The notes beneath the pieces were generated by a model. That model was not told the origin of the DNA. It searched no databases and saw only the letters and a list, made by a program, of their open reading frames with translations. This document shows, one piece after another, positions 13,637-26,219 of a DNA stretch of 64,000 nucleotides. The stretch is from Diphasiastrum complanatum (taxonomy: Eukaryota; Streptophyta; Lycopodiopsida; Lycopodiales; Lycopodiaceae). Both the position numbers and the translations under genes were made by a program. Within the stretch, counting starts at the first letter, position 1, and each line of letters starts with the position of its first letter. Location: positions 52,233,145 through 52,297,144 of the forward strand of contig CM055103.1 of assembly GCA_029204225.1 (NCBI GenBank), in the 5' to 3' direction.

Positions 13637-16600
13637 CTAATCATCAACAATTCGAATCAACTATTGCACTAGACCAAGGCACTACTTTCGAAGGAATTTT
13701 CGTAATGATTATATATTTGAACAGTCTATAGAAATATATGAATATTTGAGACAAAGCAAAAAGGGTTGAAGACTATTCAACTCTGACAATTCAAGTTCGA
13801 GTCAAACGACTCTTGTTGACTATCGAGACAACTATTGACTATCGACTGTCGACCATAATCATGGTACCTCTCAAAATGGAGTATTCCCTAAGCCGAATCT
13901 AATGCAGACTACATCACTGTTCGATCGTGCTATTGTATGCAAACACTTATCATTGTCCCCTTAATGACTACAGTTCATAATGTAGACTAATCAGATTGGT
14001 CTCTTCTTGTAAACACTCACTTAGAGTTAAACACATCATTTACAAGAATTGATTAGACGATAAACTCTGTTACCTTGTATATATATATATATACACAGTA
14101 GGATCAACATCATCAATCATAACAGATCATCTGAATCATCAAAATTAGAATCTATCGAGAGAGTGAGAGCAATCGAGCTAATCGAGAGAAATTGACTTAT
14201 CTGTCAGTTGTATCTTTGATCAATTGAAGAAGCATAGTAGGATCATAGCGCTCAGCGCACAACTACTGTGAACCTCATCGGTCACAAGTTTCCCTTCATG
14301 GTCTGATCATTCTATTATGAGCTTGAATTCACAGATTCTCTATTATCGATGTAAATGTTAACCATATGCTAAATGCTTTCATGTTTTCTTCTCTCTATAT
14401 CTAAAATACTCTTATTCCATAGATTAACATAGAATATCAGTCGAAGAATGCATGGTTGTCACTGATGCCTAAATTATTTGCACTCTTCATGTTTGTCAAC
14501 GACACCTACATAAGATATTCTACTAAGTTAAATGAATGATCCAATCACCTAAAGGTTTGTCTCAACGACTCTCACAGGTATGGCCAGTGGGAGATGATGA
14601 TTGACTACTAGGCAATACGTCCACGTCTTAAATTATTGTTTTCTTCTCGGGGAGAACTGTTCCAATATTCCACATCGTTATCAAGTATCCCCAACATCTT
14701 CTTGGTCACACTTGTGGCTAAGAAGAGAGTAGTTGGTTGAGGCCCTGCGATCAATGTACCATGTTCTGAGATTGGTGGACTGAGAGGGTTGTACACTGGA
14801 CCTCATTTATGAGTTTATGGAGGATATATAGGATTGGGGAGACCCATTAGCAACCAGTTCTTAATGAATGAAGATTTACTTTTTTTATTGGTTTGGCCAT
14901 TAATTTTGCAAAAGTTTAAGCATTGTTGAGTGATTTTTTCTAAAATGAAATGATTTTTTTTGGCTCCTATAGGATGTTAGCTATCCGAGAGAAGTGGCTT
15001 GACAAGTGGAATTATCTTCACCAATCCATACACATCGTTGCTCATTTGCTTCACCCTATGTGGGCTACTAGAGCCATATGCACAAACGATGAGCTTGTGG
15101 AAAACTAGAGGACATACATGCAAAATGTGTATCTAGTTTAGAATTGTTTCCCAATAGGGCTATCCACCCCATCTTGTTTTCAACACTCGTGTAATAGTCA
15201 ACATTTTTTGTGTGCTTTTGACTTCTCAATGCTTTCTAGAATGTAGGCAGAGTGAGCAACGACTCAACAAAGGGCCATGTTACACCTACAAACAATGGCA
15301 GAGGCAGGGACAAAGATAGAGGCAGAGGCAGAGGTTCAAGGAGAAAACAATGCATCATTGAGGAGAATTCTCTATCTTCCTACTCAGACAAGAATGACAT
15401 TCACGAGGAGATATCTTCATCTGATCATGCCTCCAAGTCATAGGGATGTAGGGTTTATTTTTATGTCACAATGGCACTAGGAGTCCACTGTCTATCTATC
15501 AGTCTCGTGTACTTGGCCATTGGCCCACTCCTTCTCGTACAATATATACATATATCAAATGGTTTATGACATATTGATTATTCTCATGAGGCATGTGTGA
15601 AATCTAGATTTTCCATGTGTTTGAATCATGTACATTGTAAATACTTTCAAGTTTAGTATGATAACTAGCTTAAGTGCTTTATGTATGATCCCTTTAGCAT
15701 GCGACACTGTCATAATTGATATTAGTTTGCTAACGTTTAAAATCCTTCTAACAACTTCTACAAGGCTCCTTAATAACTCATAACTTTACATGCAACTTTG
15801 CAAGCAGCTCAATGACTATAGTCTATAAACTATGACAATAAATTGGACCGTAAGAAAATCTACACCAATATCAAACACCATCATCACTGATAGTTAGATT
15901 CACAATTTCCAAACTTTTATAGTGTATTTTCAAATTTTTCACAAACCTTTTTTTTTTCATGCTAACACACCATTTTATAAGGAAAAAAAAATTACACTGC
16001 GTTTCAATCCAAAACTGTCCAATTTTTTGGGACTATTCTAGAACATTACATTCTAAAATGATGCCCTTAGCTATTAATGCCAAAGTTGATCATGACATGA
16101 CAAGAAGCTAATTGACAAGATACCGGATGAATTAGAGAAAAGGAGAGCCAAGGAAGACCCAATCAGCCTTGGGTCAAGGTTGTAACCAATTACCAAAATT
16201 GCCCATATGGTACGAATATAATGAGGCAAGGAAGATCTTCAATCATATGATCAACAAGTAGTTGGTATCTATAAGCTTGAGTGATCTAGTGAGTGTATGA
16301 TATTCTAGCAATGATACATCGTACTGTCAACATGAAACACTCCCTAGTCTAACAACTGATGACTTGAATGAGTTTCATTTACCAAATATAATAATAGGTC
16401 TCTATAAATTTGGACTTACACTCATTTATTACATTCAAAGGTCTAAAAAATGTAAGAAGAGAAACTTGTATACAATTGCATTCTAATTTGCGATAACCTT
16501 CACCCATGATGGATTGACGTTCGATAAGTGGCTACCTTATGAAAGGGCAAAATCCCCAAAAAGTCAGTTATGTTTTATGATATAAGTTTAATCAAGGAGC

Positions 16601-17162
16601 ATTGAAACACGCTTTGGAAGTGAAAGTCAAAAATAGGCCATTTCAAGGTTATGGCTGATCTCTTCACATTATGCAATTGAAGAACATAAGATGGTACATA
16701 TTGATGCTACATCTAGGACTGTAACCCAACATAACAAAAGAGATGTACAATCTTAAACCTTAGACCATCAATCTCAACATGCATAGCATCGACCAAATGC
16801 TACGACATCCCTACTATAAAGATCACCAATGGAAAATCCAAAAGATCCTATTGCAAATGCCAAAAGGAGAGCTGTTGAGCCAAACCACCCAACCAAAAAG
16901 AAACTAAAGATCAAACCTTAATCAACTTCACCCCCAAGCCATGGACCAAGCCACGGACTAGGTGATTAAATACAAGAGGAGAGGATTTATGGCAACTAAA
17001 TTCTGAAATCTGGGTGTGGAGTAGGACAAGATTTTGAAGGTATATATAAATCTTAGGAGCCTAGGTATATTCTCTCCAGAATTTTAATCCTTTACTAAAC
17101 TCAAATTCAAATGTTATTGATATTCTTCTATATGTCAAACACCATGCACTGCTCCTCATATC
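13637..17162. other. gene-poor stretch; possible copia 3' flank, no gene recognised
   Basis: The part just after the reverse transcriptase relic (about 13.8-14.35 kb) has an (AT)n run at 14079-14096 and AT-rich sequence that could be the element's 3' end or LTR, but no partner LTR was found. At 15252-15443 a 63-codon frame contains an RGRDKDRGRGRGSRRK run; it has no recognised family and is treated as chance or relic. Nothing else is supported. Confidence 0.4.
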
Positions 17163-17330
17163 CTAACTGGAGTGCCTGCGGCCTCACAAGGTTATTAATT
17201 AGATTTTTGGCCTAGTTCGTAATGACAAGACGTAACTAATAAACTCATCACTGGAGTGCCAAACATCTACTTTAAGTATTAGTCCAAGTCCTCTATACTA
17301 GACATGGATGTAGTTGTAACATTCTCCCTC
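17163..17330. repeat. dispersed repeat, copy 1 (pair at 59293-59460)
   Basis: About 170 bases starting GGAGTGCCTGCGGCCTCAC match, at roughly 80% by eye and in the same orientation, the segment at 59293-59460 in intron 5 of the callose synthase gene. Shared blocks include TTTTTGGCCTAG, ATAAACTC and CTGGAGTGCCAAA. The neighbouring minus-strand gypsy integrase suggests that it belongs to a gypsy LTR or untranslated region. Confidence 0.6.
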
Positions 17331-17559
17331 TCCTTGAACTACTTCTTTCCTCAAAAGTAGAACTTAGGGAAATTCTTCTTAATGCTTTCAAATTTTTCCC
17401 AAAAATTATCACCCTCAGTGCATCCGTTCCATCAAATCGAGCACTCAAAGATAGAACCGTTTTCTCAATTGTGTATCTTAGGTTAAGTATTTTTTCTGGT
17501 TACAAAGGTACACTAAGTAATAAATTTTCCAAATGGGTAAGATCGTCATCAGATTAACC

Positions 17560-17900
17560 TGTCTCATCTTCATGTAAACTTTATTTCAACCCGCTTACAT
17601 GACGAGCAGTAGACTTGTCTTTAAGACATACCCTCCATAGTTGTTGATTAGTTCTTTTAGTCTATCCATCTAATTCAGGATGATCAGTAGAACTAAAACT
17701 AAGAAAGGTGTCAAGTTCATGCAATATTGATGACCAAAAGTGGCCTGTAAACTAAAAATCTCTATCGTTAAAGATATCAATTGGCAGTCCATACAACCTA
17801 AATAATCTTTCAACAAAGATATGGGCTAAATCCAAAGCCTTTGCATTCCAAAAATTTGTCAGTCTTTAAACTAATTGTCAAACTTCCGACGATCATAACT
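17560..17900 (-). pseudogene. Ty3/gypsy integrase core relic
   Basis: On the minus strand the segment reads ALDLAHIFVERLFRLYGLP, then a DRDF block, then FSSTDHPELDG*TKRTNQ. This is the second half of a gypsy integrase catalytic core (family pattern LHGLP-IVSDRD ... STAYHPQTDGQTERTNQ). In-frame stops interrupt it, so it is inactive. Confidence 0.75.
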
Positions 17901-20900
17901 TTTGCTACAAAGTCGCCAGATTGGATGCTATAAAGCATAGCAAGGGGGCTGCCTAGGCCATACTAGTCACATGTGCGAGCAGTAAAGGCTGGAAAAGCCA
18001 GTAGGAGAACGTACTTTTTATAGATAGAATTCTCATAAATCACTTCTACGATTCACGTGGCATCGAAACAACCTATTTAGGCTCATTAGAGACCTGTCGA
18101 AGCTTCAATCAGATCCAACAATGGTCTATAGACTCAAAACAAGAAAAATTTGATTTCTAGGAGTGCGCCAAGCATAGAAACTTCAGTTTATTGATGCCTA
18201 AGCCTCCAAGCACCAAAACGGGTGTATGAGGGCTTGAATTAAAGGTAATCCACTCACCCTTTTAGTTTGTATACTATCCCTCAAGTTTTAGGTACTGTAC
18301 AAAAATTTATTAAGGCTCAAAAAGTCATGAAAATACACTAAGTTTTTAAGTTTCAGGTCCCCATACAATTACTACAGCCTGCTAGACCTGCTCATAGCCA
18401 CTAGATAGCTTTAATAAATCTCTGAGAATGTGCATGCAAAGTTTATAGCAAAGAAAATGATTCATTCTATCAAGAAAGCAAAGAATTCATCAAAAAGCAA
18501 AGTCAATCATGATAAAGGCTAGACTAAATCAAAGGAAATTGAATGATGTACCTACTTTCTCATGGAAAATCAATGATGACGATACAATTCATCAGTTTAG
18601 GTTGCTCAAAGATGGAAGGAATCAGCAAAAACCACCTAGATGTCAACTAACATGGTAGAAAAATATAGAGATATCAAGGATAGTATTCAACATGACAAAG
18701 GCGACCTGGAATCTTCAACTTGTACAGTCTACCCACAAAGTCTTAGACCATCAATTGCATGGCACGGACCAAATGCTACAATGTTCCTACTCACTTCATC
18801 AAAGCCCAAAAATAGGTTTTGGTGACATGTAAAAATATGCATGATGCGTCCAGATTAGCTTCTATACATTTTGTACAACAAATAATGTGTTAAAGATATA
18901 TTATTTTTCTAGAGGTGAATGGCAACCTTTGTAAAAGAAAATTTAATGAGATCCTAGTATGTAGTTATGGTTTGAGGAAAGAAAGTGAGAAAATATTTTT
19001 TGGATTTCGATGCTCCATTCATCATTGAGCAAGAATCTATACTTTTTGCTACATTAAGCAAGTTGGCTCTTGCAAATACGAATCTTCATTCTTTGTCCTA
19101 GAAGGGAGCTACGACAACATCAAGTTTTGCATCTACATAGCAAACATCTAGAGAACAAGGATTGGTCCCTTGGTGATCAACAAGCTATATTTGTATTATC
19201 ACATTTCCTTCAATTTACGAATGAAAGAAATTCGAGCACCTATAACATACCCATCAATGAGACATCATAGCTTTTGATACACTTTTGGGCTAGTTCATAG
19301 TATCTTCTTATTAGCTTGTGATAGAAATGGCATATTCCAATTGATAGCCAATGAGAACAGTTGTGTAGTCATCGTGCCTTTGGGAAGTGTTATGGACACA
19401 CGGTTCCATACTTTTCTCCATACATGACTAGCAGCTATTTTTGGCACTAGCAAATTTTATTATTTCTAGGACTTCTTTCTAACTTGGAAGTACAAATATT
19501 TAGAATGGCCTTAAGATGCACACATTTCTAAAGGAACCCTAATTTTTTTCCTTTGGAGCCTCCCATGATGTTTCCAACTAGTGTAGATAGGAACCAAAGA
19601 CTCTTATTTCTCAAATTATTGATTTTGGGAACTTTTTATAGGAGAGTTCTATTTTTGAAGGTCGTAGTTGGAGACCTAGTTTGGTATTGAATATTTTTGT
19701 GAATGATAAAGTTTTCTTAGTTGAAAATCCTTGTGTGGATGCTATTTGCTATTTTGCATTTGATGCCAATTTATGTGATTGAGTTCATAACATTTAACAA
19801 AGCACTTTGCTACTCCCTATGTTTGCTGAATTTCTTTCCTGCCTTTCTCCACCATTGTTGTCCTTGAAACCTCATCCACCATTGTTGCCCTGATTTCACT
19901 CCGTATTGAGCCCCTAATTGATAACCTTCTCCACCACTGCTACCCCTAGTACCATCACTCACCTAATTCTACTTTAATTAATTCATTGCTACCCTTTTTC
20001 ACCATCATTGCCCCCTCATTCATCCTACTGCCTACATTTTTGCAATCGCTAAAGTCCATTGCTTGCCCCTATCCACTGTTGGTCTTCTTAATTTCATTGC
20101 TCCTTTCCAATGTTGCACAATCCGTAGCCCACCATTGTTGTTCATTGTTGGCCCTTCCATATCCTGTTACAATCACTTTTCCCCTTCCTACCAACCAGTC
20201 TGCTCCCTCCTGAAGTTCTGCTCTCCTCTTTCCCAAACTCAATCCTTCCTGTGACTTCTTCCCAACTTTGGTCGTTTCTTTTCTAGTCCTCTATTCGTTG
20301 CTTCGTCTCACATTTACCATTGTTTTGTTGATATTCTCTCTTCTCAGAGCTACCCTGTTTTGCTCAAGCCTACTTCCTCTTTTAACGATATCCAATCTCA
20401 ATTGGACAGTCACAACTATGCTTCGAGCTTCTAGTGTCAACAATACCTCCATGTTATAGGATCTTAGGGATGAGGTAACCTCTACTACATGTATGCTTTC
20501 AGCCATTGTTGCCAAGCTATTTCGCTTCGTGTTGTCCCCTCCACAATAACCCTTGTTCCCCTATTTACTAATATGGATATTGATCCACCTCTTACACCTT
20601 TGCATGGACATTTAGTCGGATTGTCTCAGATCTAATTCAAAGCATGTAATACAAACTTCACTAGAAAGTAAGCAAGTAAAGCACGTTTCACCTCAATGAC
20701 AAATAGCACCAAAGTCATTCTGCGGTATCCAAGTTATTTTCATGGTTGCATGTTGTCATTCACTAGACTTAAAGCCTTCCTTTGTGAGGGTAAACCTGCC
20801 TGGGAAGCCCAAGCAACCAGCCTGGTTAGATAATTAGAGTGATAATGCTTAGGCAAGGCATTATGACCCGAGCAAAGAAATTCAAAAAGTGTCTGGGCTT

Positions 20901-21136
20901 TACGCCGAGCAAAGCCTCAGAGCACAACTTTTCACCCGCTTAGGGCAATTGCAAGAAGGGGCTAGAAGCAACTCCCAAGGCTTTACCTTATACATAAGAG
21001 ATCTTGAACAAAAACATAATTTGTTGCCAATAACTTGCTTTTCCATACATGTTTGATTTCTTCTCATGGGCATGAACAACCTCACACTTCCCATGATTGT
21101 GCTCTCTAAAAGAAAAACAAGACTTCAAACATGGTA
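17901..21136. other. intergenic, decayed repeats, no gene recognised
   Basis: No recognisable gene. A block near 16760-16810 (ACCATCAAT...GACCAAATGCTAC) recurs near 18745-18790, showing dispersed repeat content. The 19.85-20.25 kb part is pyrimidine-rich, with repeated CACCATTGTTG-like phrases that open short meaningless frames. Confidence 0.4.
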
Positions 21137-21144
21137 ATTTCATG

Positions 21145-21298
21145 TGCGCGTGCGCGCCCGGGTGCGTCCGGGGGTGGGCGCACATTTTTTTCCCTTGTAT
21201 TTTAGCTCTGAAAAAAAAAAATGGACGCGCCTGACCCCGCGCCCGGGCGCCGGGCGTGGGCGTAAAAATGGCCAAAAGCCCCCGGACACGCATCCCTG
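21145..21298. mobile_element. GC-rich hAT-like non-autonomous element (small)
   Basis: A 154-bp block of CpG-dense sequence sits in AT-rich DNA and is interrupted by a T7 run and an A11 run. Its right end is CATCCCTG, the reverse complement of the Ac-type hAT end CAGGGATG. The flanks ATTTCATG (21137-21144) and TTTTCATG (21299-21306) agree at 7 of 8 bases, consistent with the 8-bp target duplication of hAT elements. The left end (TGCGCGTG) does not match, so it may be eroded. It resembles the 343-bp element at 53651-53993 in base composition and CGTCCGG motifs. Confidence 0.45.
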
Positions 21299-22389
21299 TT
21301 TTCATGATAAAGTGCATTTGCATCATCCTAAAGGTAGAAGAATAGGATCCACATAAATATGCTACACAAGGGCTTTTTGTATTGGGAAACAGTGTTTTTG
21401 ACCTTTGCACTCGGTAAAACAATAATAAAATTACGTCAAGGCCGTTAGGCCTCGCCATCATTAAATGGTCAACATTTCTTCCAAGCATAAAAGATTGTCT
21501 TGTCATTTTACATTACAACTGAAAATATTTTCATGGTCGATAGATTTTCATTGTGCTGCCCCAAATTTTTTATGGATATTTTATGAGTTGTAAACTGCTT
21601 TTGAAAAGTTTTACGGACTTCAAGCTCCGATACCTCACACTTGGCTTTCACAATTGATAATCTGCTTAATGTTTCATTTTAGGATCTTCTTCCCCAAAAC
21701 AACTCATACACAGCTGAAACCATGATTTCCAAAGGAATGAAGTTCTTTCCATGATTTAATCCACTTCAAATGTAGGCATCTTGGTTTGCAATGAGGAGCT
21801 CATGATCAAACTTGGGACCAAAGAAACTTTGGATGCCAAGATAACCAATTCAGCCAAACCCATTGAAGTATAATGCCAACACGATCCTTTACGCTTCAAT
21901 TTCATTCCATTTCATTTGCCACAAATAGCATAGATGCAATGGATGTAAGGGAAGATGGAATAAAAAAAGACCTCAGTTTAGAACGTTCCAGCTGTACATG
22001 TGCGAGAAAGACCCTTTTGTGGAGGTTCTGGAACTCCAAAGGACGCCATATCTAGATAGAGGCTGCTAGCACCTTCGACACAGTCACAACGTCTGTGTTG
22101 GTCTTACCAAAAACTGCAAGAAATGTGCTACATGGTCCAAAACATGCATACAAGTATCTGAAGGTACAAACATCACCGTGTGTTCTCTATAATTATCATC
22201 AACTGTTGCTTTACATATGTTTATCACACGGGTATTTTTGTCACCGGCTTCTAAAGGGCCAAATCAAAGCAGATACCTAGTTTTGATGACATATCCTAAG
22301 AATCGCTACTTGAAGATGGGAATTGAATATGATATGCATACTTGCAAAGTCCAAATCACAAAGCACTGAGGCAAAAACACAATTCTTTC

Positions 22390-23360
22390 CACCCCACAAT
22401 TGTGCTTTGCGTTTAGCTCGCACAAGTCCAGATTTTAATTGAGCTTCCAAGTACAAAGTTCAAATCCAAACTTGATGGAGAAGTAAAGCTGAAAGAAAAA
22501 AACACCTGCGATCTATCAACACCATTCTGCAATAGTGCATTTCTGGGTTCGTCCAGATTAAACATAGCAATGAAAAAGTAGAGACAGAAAAAAAAGTATG
22601 GATTTTGGCATTAATCAAACAAGATCATGATGTAGATAATTAGGTAGTTGAGAGGTGAACCTTGATCAGCGGGAGAGGTGCTAGTTTCATCTAAAGTGCT
22701 TCCTGTGAAAGGAAGAGCTGAAAAAGATGCTTTCAAAACCCTCAATCAGTGGAAGGAAGGTTCATCGGTTGGAGGCCAGCAGAAGAAAAGGCCTTGTGTA
22801 GCTTGCTGAATATTGGTGTTGATAGCAAAGCATATTCTCCAGTGAACAAAACTAAAGAGCGATAAAGTGACGAGCCTATTGATGCTCCATGAGCTTGTAC
22901 ATATGAGAAAACTTACACTCTATCCAATGCTCTGAACTAATAAAGCATCTGAGAAAACTTTACACTTGAATCCATTGCTTTAAACTAATAAATGTGAAGC
23001 AATACATGCAATACTCGAGACTAGTAATAAGTAACCATCACCAATGCAGCTCATTTGCGTGTTTTAGCTGCTGATACAACTGACTGAGTTACCTGCACAA
23101 TCTCAGAGCTGCAAGAAACAATCACTCTCAAAGCCAGGGCATCACCAATTAATGTTCTCAACACAAAGGCATCATCATCATCTTCATAGCACAACACAGA
23201 TGCTTAGTCCAAAATGCAGCCTCTGTCTGAGCTAATGACCTCAAACTAGCACCTTTTCAAGCCAACCCAGCTTCAAGGAATGTATATATTAAAGCTCCCA
23301 AGGGGCTGCTTCATGACACAGCACCTCTGAAAAAAGCAAATAGAGAGTGTAACGAGGAAA
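22390..23360 (-). other. exon-like sequence on the minus strand, unidentified
   Basis: Read on the minus strand, this region has a leader-like (CT)n run (23377-23408), a CTTTTTTCAG acceptor-like site near 23330, and several protein-like segments with possible splice sites. Near 22660-22740 it reads VLKASFSALPFTGSTLDETS. Near 22510-22580 it reads FNLDEPRNALLQNGVDRSQ, followed by a donor-like GTG. Near 22430-22490, after TTTCTTTCAG, a frame includes SPSSLDLNFVLGSS and ends in a stop. I do not recognise the family. It could be a decayed gene, a long noncoding RNA or chance. Low confidence as a working gene. Confidence 0.25.
23051..23203 (-). other. 50-codon open segment, protein-like, unidentified
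   Basis: An open stretch without its own start codon reads ASVLCYEDDDDAFVLRTLIG, then DALALRVIVSCSSEIVQ, ending in a TGA at 23053-23051. The acidic run followed by an alternating hydrophobic segment looks like real protein sequence, but I cannot place it in a family. A GTAACT donor-like site follows the EIVQ codons, so it might be an exon end. It belongs with the surrounding minus-strand exon-like region. Confidence 0.25.
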
Positions 23361-23372
23361 ATGGAGACGGAG

Positions 23373-23376
<4 letters not shown>

Positions 23377-23408
<32 letters not shown>
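23377..23408. repeat. (GA)n microsatellite
   Basis: About 16 GA units. On the minus strand this is a (CT)n run just upstream of the exon-like sequence, a common composition for plant leaders, but it proves nothing on its own. Confidence 0.9.
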
Positions 23409-23411
<3 letters not shown>

Positions 23412-23720
23412 CGAGGATTGTAGATACGGTCTCATTCGTATGCATGTACGGTTTTCTTTTAATCAGTATTAAGTGTGTATTATACTAAGATCCGGTGGGG
23501 GCCCATACGGGGCTTGGAAAGCTCCCAACTTCCAAGTTATACACTATTTTGTATAAACTTAAGACACAAGCTTTTAACTTTTTAAAACTTTAACTTTATT
23601 TTTTCCAAAGAGTTTAGTTTAGTGATTAAATGTATTGGGTTTGTACGTATGTACTCGGTGAGGTCGCCATTGGTTTTGAGCTTTCCAAAGGTTCTTGTTA
23701 AACATGTCCCTTTTGTATAG

Positions 23721-24150
23721 GGTGATGTCCAGGATGTTACACCCCTTTGAGCCTTGCCAACGTGTAGGAAGGTCCCGATGCAAAGCTTGTACGTGCTATG
23801 CTTGAAAGCAAGGCCTCGGGGGGCATAAAGCCCCCTACCCAAGGTTTTAGTTAGCATAAACATCAATTTCATGCTTGGGCTTTTACAGGCATAATGCCCC
23901 TATTTGGATAAGCTTTGGAAGTGTTTCTAATTTGTAGGGTGAAGTCCAGAGCGTTACACCCCTTTGAGCTTTGCCAATGTGTAGTAAGGTCCCGATGCAA
24001 AGCTTATATGTGCTGTGCTTGAAAGCAGGGCCTCGGGGAGCATAAAGCCCCCTAACCAAGGTTTTAGTTAGCATAAACATCAATTTCATGTTTGGGCTTT
24101 TATGGGCATAATGCCCCTAGTTGGGTAGGCTTTGGAAGTGTTTATAATTT
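23721..24150. repeat. 217-bp tandem duplication, two units
   Basis: Unit 1 (23721-23937) and unit 2 (23938-24150) are about 90% alike by eye. Both begin GGTGA-GTCCAG, contain TTACACCCCTTTGAGC, and later GGTTTTAGTTAGCATAAAC and GGCATAATGCCCCTA. The palindromic GGGCATAATGCCC and AAAGCCCCC motifs recur within units. No coding function is supported; the duplicated minus-strand frames simply mirror the repeat. Confidence 0.85.
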
Positions 24151-25119
24151 TTGAAAAGCATTACTTAAATCAGGGTCATATTGTTCCTTCTGTAACTATT
24201 GTTTTATGTACACTTGGAAGACATTTTGTCCCTTAAACTTAATTTCAAAAAGTTTTAGCCCTAGGGCCTACTCTATTTAATTTTATGTAGAAGTATCACC
24301 AATCTAAAGATTTCCATATAGGTTAAGCTTTAGATTTTTCCATTCAATTCAAGCATGCAATTAAAAAAACAAAAAAATTGTAAAATCTCATTAAATCATG
24401 AGTGCAAGCAACGTAATTTTAAAATCATGTTCATCCATCTATATCAGACATCTTTCCAAATTACTTCAAGGAACAATGAGATTGGATCTAGATTTTTCAA
24501 TTAACTCCTATCTCTGATCTGGAAAAAAACTTTATCACTTGATTTCAATCAGATTTTGATTTTGGAAAAAAAGCGATCAACACTTCTAGAAATATAAATT
24601 ACCCAAAATCAATATCAAACTGTAACAGAATCTTCCAGAAATCCAAAATTTCACCACTTAGATTACCACCCAAGTGTGATCACCACTTGTTGTGTGTGCA
24701 TGCTCATTGTCATTGTTGGTTGTAAAATATGATTCAAAAATGTCATGCATCACTTCATCATGCAGAGTACCTCAGTGTCATTATGAGCATCATCTTCAAT
24801 TGTAACGTCTTCCTCATCGGATGTTTGCGGTAGTCTACAAGTTTCTTCTATTTGTTTAATTTCATTCTCTGTTCTCGCATCTTTTCTTCATTTGGAATGC
24901 AATACATATGTATCAAGACCATTTAATGGCATGTCTAAACAAGCCAACAAAGAACGTGTTATTCCAACAAATCAATGGTCCCATAAATGTCCCATATTCA
25001 AAAAATTCAGTAAATATGTTAGCTTTTTAAGTAAACTTCAATCTCCTATACATAGATGTTTGACCATCCTAAAGAATATTGCAATCATAGTTGTTTCTCT
25101 CAAAAAACAATACTATTGA
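24151..25119. other. no gene recognised
   Basis: AT-rich sequence leading into a gypsy relic. A 75-codon frame at 24892-25119 shows no family signature; it may be degraded pol sequence upstream of the RNase H fragment. Confidence 0.4.
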
Positions 25120-25955
25120 GTAAAACTTCTTGACAAATCTCAAATGAATAGGCCAACTCATGATAAAGAGCTATATGCAATTATTTATGCTCTTCAAGTA
25201 TGGCAACAATGTTTGCATGGTGCTAAATTTACTGTTTTCACATATCATCATACTTCAAAATATTTGTGTGATCAACCTAATTCAAAAAGCTATTAATTCT
25301 AATAAATAGAGCTTATTCAATGAGTTTCATATGAAAATTAAGTATAAACCCAGTAGCTAACATAAAGTGCCATATGCCTTATTTTGAATATGTATATCAT
25401 TGATATCCATGAAGATAAGGAGTGACCTTTTTTATTGGATTAGAAGCTTATCCAAGTGACAAATATGCTTCCAAGCTCTAGAATTGGTGTAAGACGAGGG
25501 ACGTCTCATTCTCAAGAGATAAAAAAGATGTCTCAATTTGTGCTAGCTCAAAGTGTGGAAGATGGCTTTTTTTAGGATTTTTTTGGTGGAAATGAGGGCC
25601 AGAAGAAGGACCATCAATATGGCAAGAACGTTATATGGGTTGTTAATCATGGAAATAAGGTATTTGTTCCAAGGAATGCAAATGTGAGAAAGGACATCAT
25701 CTATAAATGTCATGATGTGTCTAGTTTAGAACATGATCTAAATTTTAAAAGACATATGTATTTGTTTTAAAATCCTATTTTTAAGCAAGCATGAAAAAAA
25801 ACGGGTGTACCAATATTACACTAGCTAATTGCCTTACTTGTCAGGCTAACAAGGTTCAAGGGAGTAAATTGATATGCTGTTAACCCCACTAGAGATTCTA
25901 GTTAAGAAGTGGGAGAGTATTTCCATTGATCTTATTACTCACTCTCGTTACTATA
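25120..25955 (+). pseudogene. Ty3/gypsy RNase H and integrase relic, 5' part (interrupted by a copia insert)
   Basis: Plus-strand pol pieces are in order. RNase H reads PTHDKELYAIIYALQVW, then HGAKFTVFTYHHTSKYL. The integrase N-terminus reads NKVFVPRNANVRKDIIYKCHD, and the zinc-finger end reads CLTCQANKVQ. The catalytic start reads KKWESISIDLITHSRYY. The last codons stop at CTATA (25951-25955), where the copia derivative is inserted; the integrase resumes after 28249. Several stops and frame changes show it was already dead or has decayed since. Confidence 0.8.
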
Positions 25956-26207
25956 AGTTAAAATAGCAATGATTGACTTATACAGTGCTTTCTTATTTCG
26001 ACGGCACCACGTGTGCTTAGTTCTAGAGTTATCGGGCCATCTTCCTTTTATGAGCCCTTTGAGTGCTTTTAAGCAACTTATCTTGTACTTACTTATTAAT
26101 TAAATATACAGTTTGTGGAGAGCAATTATGTTGTCTTGTCCTGTTGCACTTGACGTTGTGTTGTGGTGATTGATCCAGTCGGGTGTTTAAACTGTGTTTT
26201 CTTAACT
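25956..26207 (+). repeat. left (5') LTR of the copia derivative
   Basis: 252 bp; ends AGTTAA...TTAACT. Immediately followed by the tRNA-iMet primer site. Differs from the right LTR at roughly ten positions plus small indels (by eye), so the insertion is not recent. Confidence 0.9.
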
Positions 26208-26219
26208 TGGTATCAGAGC
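26208..26219 (+). promoter_or_regulatory. primer binding site (initiator tRNA-Met)
   Basis: TGGTATCAGAGC lies directly next to the LTR with no spacer. This is the standard minus-strand primer site of plant copia elements. Confidence 0.9.

Noticed and set aside
15252-15480. Arg-Gly-rich ORF as an RNA-binding RGG protein
   Set aside because: Only 63 codons, the motif comes from an AGAGGC repeat, and there is no splice or domain context.
21144-21506. Open frames on both strands across the GC-rich block at 21.1-21.5 kb
   Set aside because: Arise from GC-rich repeat sequence with few stops; no family signature.
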